Origin: Arsenicibacter sp965247375
GTDB taxonomy: Bacteria > Bacteroidota > Bacteroidia > Cytophagales > Spirosomataceae
Assembly (NCBI GenBank): GCA_965247375.1
Contig: CBDFHU010000013.1
Location: 1-64,000, forward strand
DNA length: 64,000 nt
Reading direction: 5' to 3'
Part shown: one piece after another, positions 16,879-24,994 of the stretch
Numbering within the stretch: position 1 is the stretch's first letter
Layout of the letters: the number at the start of each line of letters is the position of its first letter
Notes under the pieces: model-generated
Seen by the model: the letters and a program-made list of their open reading frames with translations, nothing else
What the model was told of the DNA's origin: nothing
Databases searched by the model: none
Made by a program: the position numbers and the translations under genes

Positions 16879-18225
16879 ATGCATAAACGAACCTTTTTAA
16901 AACTCTCTTCTGCCATGCTGGCGGCACCACTGCTTTCACCCTTATCGGCCTGGAGTGCAGGCGAAAAACTAAAGAATTGGGCCGGAAACCTGACCTACAG
17001 TACCGACCGGCTGACAGCGGCTAAATCGCTGGATCAGGCGAAGGCGTTTGTCAAACAACATGCCCGGTTCAAGGTGCTGGGAACGCGGCACTGTTTTAAT
17101 ACCATTGCCGATACCGCAACGGAATTCCTGTCGCTGAAGGAGATGCACGAGGTTGTATCACTGGACGCTACAGCCAAAAAGGTAACGGTTCAGGCGGGGA
17201 TGAATTATGGCCAACTGTCGCCGTATCTGCACAGCAAAGGCTTTGCGGTCCATAATCTGGCCTCCTTGCCGCATATCTCGGTGGCTGGTGCGTGTGCGAC
17301 GGCTACGCACGGGTCAGGTAATAAAAACGGAAACCTGGCAACGGCCGTTTCGGGTCTTGAAATCATTAATGCAAAAGGCGATGTCATCCGGTTGTCAAAG
17401 GAAAAAGACGGCGATACGTTCAGCGGGGCCGTGGTCAATCTGGGGGCATTGGGGGTGATTACCAGCGTAACGCTGGATATTGAACCAACGTTTTCGGTGC
17501 GGCAGTATGTCTACGAAAACCTGCCGCTGGACCAGCTGAAAGCCCATTTTGAGGCAATTACCGGCAGTGCTTACAGCGTCAGTCTGTTTACGGACTGGAA
17601 GGCGAAACGGTTCAATGAGGTCTGGATTAAAAGCCGGGTCGGTAAAGACAAGCCGTTTGAGGCGAAGGCTGAGTTTTACGGCGCTAAAAAGTCGGCAAAG
17701 AACCTGCACCCGATTGCGGAGCTGTCGGCCGAAAACTGTACGGAGCAACTGGGTGTGGCAGGGCCGTGGTTTGAGCGGTTGCCGCACTTTAAGATGGGCT
17801 TTACACCGAGTAGCGGAAAAGAACTACAGTCCGAATATTTTGTGCCGCGGCGGAACGCGGTAGATGCGATTCTGGCCGTAGAACGCCTGCATGACCAGAT
17901 CAGCCCGCATCTGATGATTACCGAAATCCGGACGATTGCTGCTGATACACTCTGGATGAGTCCTTGTTACAAACAGGATAGCGTGGCTATTCACTTTACG
18001 TGGAAACAGGACTGGCCGGCCGTAAGTAAGGTGCTGCCGCAGATCGAAAAAGCGCTCGCTCCGTATAACGTACGCCCGCACTGGGGTAAGCTCTTCAGTA
18101 TTGCGCCATCGGTGCTGCAATCCCGCTACGAACGGCTGGATGATTTCAAAAAACTGGTGCAGACCTTCGACCCGCAAGGCAAATTCCGGAATGACTTTTT
18201 AAGCAGGAATCTGTACGGGAAATGA
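16879..18225 (+). CDS. FAD-binding alditol/aldonolactone oxidase-like protein
   Basis: Secreted flavoprotein of the alditol oxidase / D-arabinono-lactone oxidase group (448 residues). An N-terminal signal (MHKRTFLKLSSAMLAAPLLSP) is followed by a PCMH-type FAD domain. FKVLGTRHCFNTIADT aligns with the alditol-oxidase segment whose His carries covalent FAD. SVAGACATATHGSG is the second FAD loop. The C-terminal half ends HWGKLFSI...FRNDFLSRNL, typical of the family. Substrate probably a polyol or sugar. A -7 element TACTTTTA lies at 16848-16855. Confidence 0.82.
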   Translation: MHKRTFLKLSSAMLAAPLLSPLSAWSAGEKLKNWAGNLTYSTDRLTAAKSLDQAKAFVKQHARFKVLGTRHCFNTIADTATEFLSLKEMHEVVSLDATAKKVTVQAGMNYGQLSPYLHSKGFAVHNLASLPHISVAGACATATHGSGNKNGNLATAVSGLEIINAKGDVIRLSKEKDGDTFSGAVVNLGALGVITSVTLDIEPTFSVRQYVYENLPLDQLKAHFEAITGSAYSVSLFTDWKAKRFNEVWIKSRVGKDKPFEAKAEFYGAKKSAKNLHPIAELSAENCTEQLGVAGPWFERLPHFKMGFTPSSGKELQSEYFVPRRNAVDAILAVERLHDQISPHLMITEIRTIAADTLWMSPCYKQDSVAIHFTWKQDWPAVSKVLPQIEKALAPYNVRPHWGKLFSIAPSVLQSRYERLDDFKKLVQTFDPQGKFRNDFLSRNLYGK

Positions 18226-18343
18226 TTTTTTAGGGTTGCTGAGTTACTGGTGGTTCTGGATCGTTCGGTTCTCAGTTGCTGGTTCTGTCGTCGGAATGAC
18301 AGATAGCGAAACGATGGTACCAGCAGTAAAAAAAGTATCGTTC

Positions 18344-18387
18344 GTGATATTAGTCACTGAATCGGGGGAGTAAACCGGCTAGTTTTA
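18344..18387 (+). promoter_or_regulatory. Sulfur-regulon box 1 and rhodanese promoter
   Basis: GTGATATTAGTCAC at 18344-18357 (GTGA-N6-TCAC). The -7 element TAGTTTTA starts at 18380, 29.5 bp from the box centre. Because the -7 overlaps the ATG at 18387, translation must start downstream, at 18417 or 18420. Confidence 0.75.
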
Positions 18388-18416
18388 TGTCATCATTTAA
18401 ACGAACACGTACGACC

Positions 18417-18722
18417 ATGATGAACCTGTTAAAAGCCGTATTCGGTGGCGGATCAGACAATACAAAAATCAGTGACGTAATTGCACAAGGTGCTGTCATT
18501 ATAGATGTGCGTTCAGCGGGCGAGTTTGCCGGTGGCCATGCTAAAGGAGCGGTAAACATTCCGCTTGATCAGCTGGAGGCTAAACTGGCTAAAATCAAAG
18601 CCTATAAACAGCCAATCGTCTTGTGTTGTGCATCCGGTATGCGCAGTGCCCGTGCCAAAGGATTCCTGGCCAGTCAGGGCATTACTGACCTGTACGACGC
18701 CGGCAGCTGGCGGAATATTTAA
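18417..18722 (+). CDS. Single-domain rhodanese
   Basis: Cytoplasmic sulfurtransferase of about 101 residues. It has IIDVRSAGEFAGGHAKGAVNIPL and the active loop CCASGMRS, where the second Cys is the persulfide-carrying nucleophile. ATG 18387 is in frame but lies in the promoter; 18417 or 18420 is preferred. It has its own GTGA-N6-TCAC box and is the first gene of the sulfur island, divergent in role from the upstream flavoprotein. It would pass sulfane sulfur between small thiols and the SQR/persulfide dioxygenase enzymes. Confidence 0.88.
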   Translation: MMNLLKAVFGGGSDNTKISDVIAQGAVIIDVRSAGEFAGGHAKGAVNIPLDQLEAKLAKIKAYKQPIVLCCASGMRSARAKGFLASQGITDLYDAGSWRNI

Positions 18723-18767
18723 AGAGTGAAAGAGTGGCCGCCGCTGCGGCAAAAGAGTGAAAGAGCG

Positions 18768-18857
18768 AGTGGTGGCACGACTCTAACAGGGTCGCCTGGC
18801 GGTCGGGGACACCCAGTCGGGGACGCCCAGTCGGGGACGCCTAGTCGTGCCACCACT
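18768..18857. repeat. Palindrome enclosing three 14-bp tandem repeats
   Basis: AGTGGTGGCACGACT (18768-18782) and its reverse complement (18843-18857) enclose three tandem copies of a GTCGGGGACGCCCA-type unit (18802-18815, 18816-18829, 18830-18843). It lies between convergent rhodanese and SQR genes. A short relative lies at 49316-49348. Confidence 0.85.
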
Positions 18858-18913
18858 TTTTATGGCCAATCAGGAACTTAAAAGTCTTGCTGTTGCTTTC
18901 ACCCGGTACCCTT

Positions 18914-20119
18914 CTACGCCTTTCCTGACAGAATCCGGTTCCAGTATAGCCAGGGCAGCAGGTATTTTTTGAGCAGCCACATGCTCCAACGTGGCACTGC
19001 CTGGTTGAACGGGAAGGTCATTTTCGGTTTGTTGGTATAATCAAACTCCGCCAGCATCAGTTTGCCGTATTCAGTCGGAATCGGGCAGGCGGTGTAGCCG
19101 TCATATTGCGCTTCTGATTGGGTATGATGCAGGTGGGCCAGAATGTGCTCCACCATCACCGGGGCCTGCTTACGGATGGCCGCACCGGTTTTAGATGTCG
19201 GTGCATTGCTGACATCACCACAGGCAAAGATGTTCTTAAAACGCGCATGCTGAAAGGTCAGTTTATTGACTTCGACCCAGCCAAGCGGCTGATTCGGGTC
19301 GGCCAGCGGACTGTTTTTGATAAAGTCAGGAGCTGACTGCGGCGGTACGATATGCGCCATATCAAACGTCAGGGACTCCTTTACCATGTTGCCATCCGTG
19401 TCCTTGCCTTCAAAATAAAGGGTATGGTTAGGACCGTCGACTTCCGTGACGTTTTTCAGGTAATGTGTTTTTATATGGTAGCGTTTCAACAGACCTTCGA
19501 GCGTAACGGCAAAGTCCTTAACCGCAAAAATGGCACCTGCACCGGAGACGTAGTGAATTTCAGTTTTGTCGAGCACACCGTTTTTACGCCAGTAGTCGCA
19601 GGCCAGATACATGATCTTATGCGGGGCACCACCACATTTTACCGGTGTCGTCGGGTTGGTAAAGACCGCAACGCCGCCTTTGAAGTTTTTGATTAACTCC
19701 CAGGTATACGGGGCTGTAGTGAAGGAATAATTGCTGGAAACCTGATTGCGGCCCAACGTTTCGGTAAACCCTTTGACCTTGCCCCAGTCGAGCTGTAGCC
19801 CGGGTACAACCACCAGCGATTCATACTGATACGTATCGCCGCTTTTGCAGGTTACCTGACTGGCTTCGGGCTGAAACGATTCAACCGCATCCTTTATCCA
19901 GACTGCCCCCTCCGGCATGAAATCCCGTTCCGGTTTTTCGGTCGCTTTGATGTCAAACTGACCCGCACCGACCAGGGTCCAGGCGGGCTGGTAGTAATGT
20001 TTTTCGGAAGGTTCAATAATTCCTACGACGAGGTCCGCCTCTTTGCGGAGTAGTTGTGCGGCGACGGATAACCCTGCGTTACCGCCGCCTACAATCAGCA
20101 CATCAAATTTCGTTGCCAT
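18914..20119 (-). CDS. sqr: Sulfide:quinone oxidoreductase
   Basis: Membrane-associated flavoprotein that oxidises H2S to sulfane sulfur and reduces the quinone pool. The 401-residue protein has the FAD motif VLIVGGGNAGLSVAAQL, Cys162 in PVKCGGAPHK, the second FAD motif NIFACGDVSNAPTSKTGAA near 297, and Cys345 in GYTACPIPTEYGK. This two-cysteine pattern and the C-terminal amphipathic tail (WSMWLLKKYLLPWLYWNRIL) fit type II SQR. It is monocistronic with its own regulon box. Product persulfide would go to rhodanese and the two MBL-rhodanese enzymes nearby. Confidence 0.92.
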   Translation of the reverse strand: MATKFDVLIVGGGNAGLSVAAQLLRKEADLVVGIIEPSEKHYYQPAWTLVGAGQFDIKATEKPERDFMPEGAVWIKDAVESFQPEASQVTCKSGDTYQYESLVVVPGLQLDWGKVKGFTETLGRNQVSSNYSFTTAPYTWELIKNFKGGVAVFTNPTTPVKCGGAPHKIMYLACDYWRKNGVLDKTEIHYVSGAGAIFAVKDFAVTLEGLLKRYHIKTHYLKNVTEVDGPNHTLYFEGKDTDGNMVKESLTFDMAHIVPPQSAPDFIKNSPLADPNQPLGWVEVNKLTFQHARFKNIFACGDVSNAPTSKTGAAIRKQAPVMVEHILAHLHHTQSEAQYDGYTACPIPTEYGKLMLAEFDYTNKPKMTFPFNQAVPRWSMWLLKKYLLPWLYWNRILSGKA

Positions 20120-20144
20120 GTTCAGGAATAGTTTAGTTTATTAA

Positions 20145-20188
20145 TGAAATTATACTATCCTTGTCTGGCCTTCAGTGACTAAAATCAC
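20145..20188 (-). promoter_or_regulatory. Sulfur-regulon box 2 and SQR promoter
   Basis: GTGACTAAAATCAC at 20175-20188. On the minus strand TAATTTCA (20152-20145) occupies the -7 position, 29.5 bp from the box centre. Confidence 0.7.
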
Positions 20189-20241
20189 ATAGGGGCTATT
20201 TTGTTGTTTCTGCCGCTTTCCCGGCACCACCGGCAACCATG

Positions 20242-20724
20242 TTAGTTCGGCAGTTTATCCCGCAACAGCCCATACGTCCATGTACCGGCGATAGCACTCA
20301 GGAGCGTGGCAATCACCACCACATATCCACTGCCAATCTGCGCGAACAATGGGCCCGGACAAGCGCCGGTAATGGCCCAGCCCAGCCCAAACATCAGCCC
20401 GCCAAAAACCTGCCCGCGCGTGAATTTCTTTGGATGAATCTGTATCGTCTCACCGGATAAGGTCTTGATGTTGAATTTCTTGATGAGAAATACGGACAAC
20501 ATGCCGACGACCACCGCCGACCCGATTACGCCGTACATATGAAAACTCTGAAGACGAAACATCTCCTGAATGCGGAACCAGGAAATGATTTCGGCTTTGA
20601 CAAAAACGATCCCGAACATAATTCCGACAACCATGTATTTGAGGTTAGAAAAGCCGCTTTCTTTTTTGGCCATGTCGTTGGGCGCATCGCACACCATCGG
20701 CTCCGGAAATTCTACTTTCTGCAT
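20242..20724 (-). CDS. YeeE/YedE half-transporter (DUF6691 type)
   Basis: A 160-residue membrane protein with about four helices (KYMVVGIMFGIVFVKAEII; GVIGSAVVVGMLSVFLI; FGGLMFGLGWAITGACPGPLF; VVVIATLLSAIAGTWTYGLL). The GACPGP Cys is the conserved sulfur-binding Cys of the YeeE/YedE family. It is the C-terminal half of a transporter split over two genes; the other half is encoded immediately upstream (12-bp gap). YeeE of the TsuA type imports thiosulfate, so thiosulfate or another sulfane-sulfur compound is the likely cargo. Third gene of the porin operon. Confidence 0.85.
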   Translation of the reverse strand: MQKVEFPEPMVCDAPNDMAKKESGFSNLKYMVVGIMFGIVFVKAEIISWFRIQEMFRLQSFHMYGVIGSAVVVGMLSVFLIKKFNIKTLSGETIQIHPKKFTRGQVFGGLMFGLGWAITGACPGPLFAQIGSGYVVVIATLLSAIAGTWTYGLLRDKLPN

Positions 20725-20736
20725 GTCTTGAGGCGT

Positions 20737-21309
20737 TTAAAACAGTTTAAAAATGTAGGGCAGAATCAGGTGAGTCATCGTGAAACCACCGATCATGAAA
20801 CAACAGGTGGCAATCAGTGACGGCCATTGCAGCGTTGACAGACCCATGATTGCGTGACCTGACGTACAGCCACCGGCCCAGCGCGTACCGAACCCGACCA
20901 GGAACCCGCCCACAATAAAGAAGATGAAACCTTTCAGCGTAAAGAGGTTTGATGCCTCAAACAGATCAGCGGGCATTAATCCCGCAAAGTCTTTAATGCC
21001 AAGCGCTTTCAGGTCAGAAACGGTAGACTCTGCCAGTACAAATTTGTTGGGGTTAGCTAGAAAATTAGTCGCTAAGATGCCACCGATAAAGATCCCGAAA
21101 ACGAAAAGCAGGTTCCAGATTTCCTTTTTCCAGTCATACTTAAAAAACGGAATGTTGGCGGGAAGACAGGCGGCACAGATATGACGCAGCGACGACGAAA
21201 TCCCGAATGACTTGTTGCCGATCAGCAGCAGCGTCGGAACCGTCAGCCCGATCAGGGGGCCGGCAACGTACCATGGCCACGGCTGACGAATTAACTCTAA
21301 AAAATCCAT
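20737..21309 (-). CDS. YeeE/YedE half-transporter
   Basis: A 190-residue membrane protein, the N-terminal half of the split YeeE/YedE transporter. Conserved cysteines are seen at SLRHICAACLP (Cys45, Cys48) and RWAGGCTSGHAIMGL, the signature around the transport pore of TsuA-like proteins. Four or five membrane helices. It lies 15 bp after the porin gene and 12 bp before the second half-transporter, so the three are surely cotranscribed from box 3. Sulfane sulfur or thiosulfate import across the inner membrane is inferred. Confidence 0.87.
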   Translation of the reverse strand: MDFLELIRQPWPWYVAGPLIGLTVPTLLLIGNKSFGISSSLRHICAACLPANIPFFKYDWKKEIWNLLFVFGIFIGGILATNFLANPNKFVLAESTVSDLKALGIKDFAGLMPADLFEASNLFTLKGFIFFIVGGFLVGFGTRWAGGCTSGHAIMGLSTLQWPSLIATCCFMIGGFTMTHLILPYIFKLF

Positions 21310-21324
21310 AGGAGAGGTTGTTTA

Positions 21325-22740
21325 TTAAAAATGAAAATTAGCAACAGCGTTAATCTGATTCATATTTACCTTGTTGATAATGTACCGGTCTGAAGCAACC
21401 GGAGTTTTAAGAGGGTCTTTTCTGACCAGTAATAACTGGATATCAAGTCCCTTCCATAACCCGTTAAACTGGTAAGTGGTTCCAAAATTAACCTGCGTGT
21501 AAGCGGGGAGGCCGTATTTGTTGAGGGCAAAATTGCTGACGTCCGGCAGGTGATAATAACCGGCCCCGAGATCAAACCGCAGGTTTTTAACCGGTGTATA
21601 GCGCAGGTTACTGCTGAACGCTGTAGTGTTGCCGGTGCCTTCGTTTCGTTCCCGGAACAGGAAAGTATAAAATGGCTCGCGGCCCCATTCGCGCGGTATC
21701 AGAAACCGTCCGGCGGCCGAAATCCGGGTGGCATTAAGGTTGAAAAGCCAGCGTGGACTCTGATATTCGACCCGGCCCGAGATAAATCCGGCGGTGGCCC
21801 CAGGCGTCATGTAGGCTTGTGATACCACTTCGCTGCCGCCATTGCTGACCGCTTCTTCGTAACCGCCCATAGCGCCGATCATCCAGCGGTAGGGGCTGGT
21901 TGCCGACGAACGCCATTCCGCATTACCGTAAAGCAGGTTAAATACATTGGGAACGTAGGTATTCCAGACCTGAATGGATAATGCCCCCGCTTTCTGAGTC
22001 AGCCCCGCCTGAAGAATACCGCTTGTTCTGATGTGGTCCGCATACTGTGATGGTTTTCCGTTCAAATCAACGCCAACCGGATACTGTCCGATGCTTTCAC
22101 CGACTGTAAACCAGCGTACGGTCGAGCGTGGTGAAATGCCGAAAATATATTCGAGCTGGAAACGGGTATTCTTCCACTCATTCCATTCCAGCACGGCAGC
22201 CTCGGTCAGGGTCGGACGCATCCGGCCATCCTGCGGGTTAATAAACGGCGAGTGCGGAATCTGGCGGCCAACGGTTAGCTTCGACTGGTGGCCAATGTAA
22301 ATACGGGCGTAGAGTTCTTCGAGCCGGTCGAGATCGCGCCGGTTGTTGGGGTCGGCCAGATCAAACAAACCGATTTCGTAGCGGCTTGCCTGATTGGTTT
22401 TCGGGTCACGGGCGGCCAGATCAGACGATAAGACGTTGAACGTGAAAAAGCCGCTAATGCCTAATTCAAGGTGTTTGAAAAGTCGCGGGGTGTGGTAGTT
22501 GATGCCGGCGCCGATGCCTAGCGCATGGTAATCGGTCAGGCCAGGCTTGTTGTCCGTGGCCATAAAAAATGACCGGACGTGGCCGGAAAAAGCTCCTTTT
22601 TTAAGAAATCCGGCTACCGGCTTCAGGGAGTCTGCCGGTACAGGCTGATCTTCAGGGAGCTTTCCGTCCGTTCCTGTAGAAAAGCCTGCGCCGGCAGTGC
22701 TATATGCAATCAATACGATTAGAAAGTAGCGCCTTAACAT
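21325..22740 (-). CDS. OprD-like outer-membrane porin
   Basis: A 471-residue beta-barrel protein with signal peptide (MLRRYFLIVLIAYSTAGAGFS) and a terminal Phe (NAVANFHF), needed for BAM insertion. The segment FSGHVRSFFMATDNKP, followed by alternating beta strands, resembles the OprD family. It heads an operon with the split YeeE/YedE transporter and is driven by the best-matching regulon promoter. That arrangement suggests an outer-membrane channel for thiosulfate or another small sulfur anion. Substrate is inference; the barrel type is from pattern recall. Confidence 0.75.
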   Translation of the reverse strand: MLRRYFLIVLIAYSTAGAGFSTGTDGKLPEDQPVPADSLKPVAGFLKKGAFSGHVRSFFMATDNKPGLTDYHALGIGAGINYHTPRLFKHLELGISGFFTFNVLSSDLAARDPKTNQASRYEIGLFDLADPNNRRDLDRLEELYARIYIGHQSKLTVGRQIPHSPFINPQDGRMRPTLTEAAVLEWNEWKNTRFQLEYIFGISPRSTVRWFTVGESIGQYPVGVDLNGKPSQYADHIRTSGILQAGLTQKAGALSIQVWNTYVPNVFNLLYGNAEWRSSATSPYRWMIGAMGGYEEAVSNGGSEVVSQAYMTPGATAGFISGRVEYQSPRWLFNLNATRISAAGRFLIPREWGREPFYTFLFRERNEGTGNTTAFSSNLRYTPVKNLRFDLGAGYYHLPDVSNFALNKYGLPAYTQVNFGTTYQFNGLWKGLDIQLLLVRKDPLKTPVASDRYIINKVNMNQINAVANFHF

Positions 22741-22766
22741 AGTGGCAGGTTGCGTTATTTACCTGA

Positions 22767-22810
22767 CAAAACTATACCGGCGCAAAGCCCCCTTCCGTGA
22801 CAATAGTTAC
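22767..22810 (-). promoter_or_regulatory. Sulfur-regulon box 3 and porin-operon promoter
   Basis: GTGACAATAGTTAC at 22797-22810; TAGTTTTG (22774-22767, minus strand) is a perfect -7 element exactly 29.5 bp from the box centre. Confidence 0.85.
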
Positions 22811-22824
22811 AAAAGCCTTTTTTG

Positions 22825-23274
22825 TTAATCAAATTCAGTGACGGCAACCGTAATGACCGGTTCCATCGTTACCTGCGACCGGACAGAGTTGGTGATCAGG
22901 CAGTGCCGTTCCGACTTGGTCAGGACGCGCTTTGCTTTGTCAATGTCGCTGTCGTGTAGTACAACTACTTTGGGAAATAACCGGATTTCCGAAATCATCA
23001 GCCCGTTTTCGGTTTCGTCCAGTTTGCCGGATGCACGGCAGTCAAAGTCCGAAAAGTCGAGTTTCGAATTTTCGGCAATGGCCAGAAACGTGGTCATAAA
23101 ACAACTGGATACGGCTGCAACCAGTAAATGTTCCGGTGACCAGACGCCAGGCATGCCTTTGGCAAATTCCGGCGGGGTGGCTACTTCGATTGTCTCGTTC
23201 AGTACGGGAGAACTCAATTGACCCAGACGGGCATACTGCCAGCCGAGGTTTACTTCATAATAATGCGGTGTCAT
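22825..23274 (-). CDS. OsmC-family thiol peroxidase-like protein
   Basis: A 149-residue OsmC/Ohr fold protein. The two redox cysteines are in AAVSSCFMTTFLAIA (about 57) and SERHCLITNSV (about 124). Family members reduce organic hydroperoxides; some act on persulfides. It lies 103 bp downstream of the MBL-rhodanese gene in the same direction, probably on the same transcript, with a REP-like repeat in the gap. Its place in a sulfane-sulfur regulon suggests control of reactive sulfur or oxygen by-products, an inference. Confidence 0.85.
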   Translation of the reverse strand: MTPHYYEVNLGWQYARLGQLSSPVLNETIEVATPPEFAKGMPGVWSPEHLLVAAVSSCFMTTFLAIAENSKLDFSDFDCRASGKLDETENGLMISEIRLFPKVVVLHDSDIDKAKRVLTKSERHCLITNSVRSQVTMEPVITVAVTEFD

Positions 23275-23295
23275 GGTTGTATTGGTTTATGGTTG

Positions 23296-23366
23296 GCCAC
23301 AAAGGCACGAAGAACCAAAGGAGCACAAAGGTTTCTGTTCATTGTGTTACTTCATGTCTTCGTGGC
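23296..23366. repeat. REP-like inverted repeat
   Basis: GCCACAAAGGCACGAAGA (23296-23313) is partly matched by TCTTCGTGGC (23357-23366). The outer arm resembles the element at 137-227. It lies between two same-strand genes, so it may also attenuate expression of the OsmC gene. Confidence 0.5.
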
Positions 23367-23377
23367 AAAAGCAAAAA

Positions 23378-24790
23378 TTACAGTAAAGTCGTTGGGCAGA
23401 CGTAATCGGTCAGCGCTAATTTGCCGGTCTGTTTGATCGCCGTAAAACCGCCGGCCACGTCGATCAGGTTATCATAGCCGCGCGCCTTCAGGATCGAAGC
23501 CGCAATCATGGAGCGGTAGCCACCGGCGCAGTGCAGGTAATACGTCTGGTGACGGTCGGGACGGGCCATATTCTGGTTCAGGCTTTCGAGCGGCAGATTT
23601 TCAATGCCGACAACATGCTCAGACAGGTATTCGCTCTGGCGGCGGACATCGAAAACCGGCAGTGTGTTATCAGCCGAAAACCGGTCAGCAAAGATTTCGG
23701 CCGGGATCGATTCGATGGTGTCGGTCTCACGGTTATCGGCCGCCCAGGCCGCAAAACCACCTTTCAGGTAGCCGATACAGTTATCATAACCAACGCGGGC
23801 CAGCCGCAGCACGGCTTCTTCTTCGCGGCCTTCCGGCGTAATGAGCAGGATCGGTTGTTTCAGATCCGTGATCAGGGTACCAACCCAGCCCGCAAACTGA
23901 CCGTCGAGGCCAATGTTAATGCTGTTCGGAACAAAGCCTTGGGCAAACTCCTGCGCCCCGCGAACGTCGAGCATCAGCGCCTCTTCTTCGTTGGCGGCGG
24001 CGTCGAACGCGGCCGGTGATAACGCCTGAGTACCCTGCCGGATTACTTCATCGACAGAGCTGTAGCCCATCTTGTTCAGTACCGCGTTTTTCGGGAAATA
24101 TTGCGGCGGCGAGGTCAGGCCGGTGGTTACCTCTTTAATAAATTCATCTTTGGTTTGTGCCCGCAAGGCATAGTTAAACAACTTCTGGTTACCCAGCGTA
24201 TCGGTGGTTTCCTTGCTCATGTTTTTACCACAGGCCGAACCGGCACCGTGACCGGGGTAAACAATGACCTCGTCCGGCAGGGTCATGATTTTCTGATGCA
24301 GGCTGTCAAACAGGTGACCGGCGAGGTCTTCGCGGGTCAGGTCGCTTTTTACGGCCAGATCCGGCCGGCCTACGTCGCCGATAAAGAGGGTGTCGCCGGT
24401 GAAAATGGCCGTTTCCTTGCCGGTTTCGTCGAGCAACAGGAAAGTTGACGACTCCATGGTGTGGCCCGGCGTATGTAATACTTTAATCTGGACGTTGCCG
24501 ATGGTAAACAACTCGCCGTCGGTGGCTACATGCGCCGGATAATTCGGCTGAGCGGTTGGTCCGAAAACGATGGTCGCACCGGTTTTGGCGGCCAGGTCGA
24601 GGTGGCCCGATACGAAGTCGGCGTGAAAGTGTGTTTCAAAAACATAGTTGATCGTTGCCCCGTCGGCTTCGGCCCGTTCGATATACGGTTTCGTTTCCCG
24701 CAGTGGATCAATGATGGCAGCCTCACCGGCTGATTCGATGTAATAAGCGGCTTCTGCCAGACAACCCGTGTACATTTGTTCGATTTTCAT
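23378..24790 (-). CDS. Persulfide dioxygenase-rhodanese fusion (copy 1)
   Basis: A 470-residue protein of the ETHE1/CstB type. The N-terminal metallo-beta-lactamase domain (1-240) has the iron ligands in ETHFHADF, HTPGHTM, FTGDTLFIGD and YPGHGAG. The first rhodanese-like domain (about 260-350) has ITPEGREEE where an active loop would be, with no Cys, so it is non-catalytic. The C-terminal rhodanese (370-460) has HCAGGYRS with catalytic Cys. Such enzymes oxidise low-molecular-weight persulfide to sulfite and can make thiosulfate. It has its own box 4. A paralogue is at 34140-35558. Confidence 0.9.
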   Translation of the reverse strand: MKIEQMYTGCLAEAAYYIESAGEAAIIDPLRETKPYIERAEADGATINYVFETHFHADFVSGHLDLAAKTGATIVFGPTAQPNYPAHVATDGELFTIGNVQIKVLHTPGHTMESSTFLLLDETGKETAIFTGDTLFIGDVGRPDLAVKSDLTREDLAGHLFDSLHQKIMTLPDEVIVYPGHGAGSACGKNMSKETTDTLGNQKLFNYALRAQTKDEFIKEVTTGLTSPPQYFPKNAVLNKMGYSSVDEVIRQGTQALSPAAFDAAANEEEALMLDVRGAQEFAQGFVPNSINIGLDGQFAGWVGTLITDLKQPILLITPEGREEEAVLRLARVGYDNCIGYLKGGFAAWAADNRETDTIESIPAEIFADRFSADNTLPVFDVRRQSEYLSEHVVGIENLPLESLNQNMARPDRHQTYYLHCAGGYRSMIAASILKARGYDNLIDVAGGFTAIKQTGKLALTDYVCPTTLL

Positions 24791-24828
24791 GACTGCTCTG
24801 TGTTTAATCCGTGTTTAAATTGATGGAT

Positions 24829-24872
24829 CAAAATTGGCCATCCGCACAGGGGGATTCTGTGATGTTTGTTAC
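24829..24872 (-). promoter_or_regulatory. Sulfur-regulon box 4
   Basis: GTGATGTTTGTTAC at 24859-24872; CAATTTTG (24836-24829, minus strand) is at the -7 position, 29.5 bp from the centre, with one mismatch to TAnnTTTG. Confidence 0.75.
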
Positions 24873-24922
24873 AGAGGGAATATGATGGTTGTCAGTTGTT
24901 TAGTATGATGACAGGCATAAAA

Positions 24923-24945
24923 AAAGCAGGGGGAAGCCCTGCTTT
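24923..24945 (-). terminator. Terminator of the SoxB-like operon
   Basis: AAAGCAGGG (24923-24931) and CCCTGCTTT (24937-24945) form a stem with a 5-base loop. On the minus strand it runs into seven Ts, a textbook intrinsic terminator about 50 bp past the SoxB-like stop. Confidence 0.85.
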
Positions 24946-24994
24946 GTCGTCTGATGATTTACTTGCTGTCTGATAATCAGTGCTGTAATCTGAA

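Noticed and set aside
18387..18416. Upstream ATG of the rhodanese gene
   Set aside because: It lies in the -7 element of the predicted promoter; 18417 or 18420 is the likely start.
18802..18843. Short tandem repeats considered as a CRISPR array
   Set aside because: Units are 14 bp with no spacers, and no cas genes are present.
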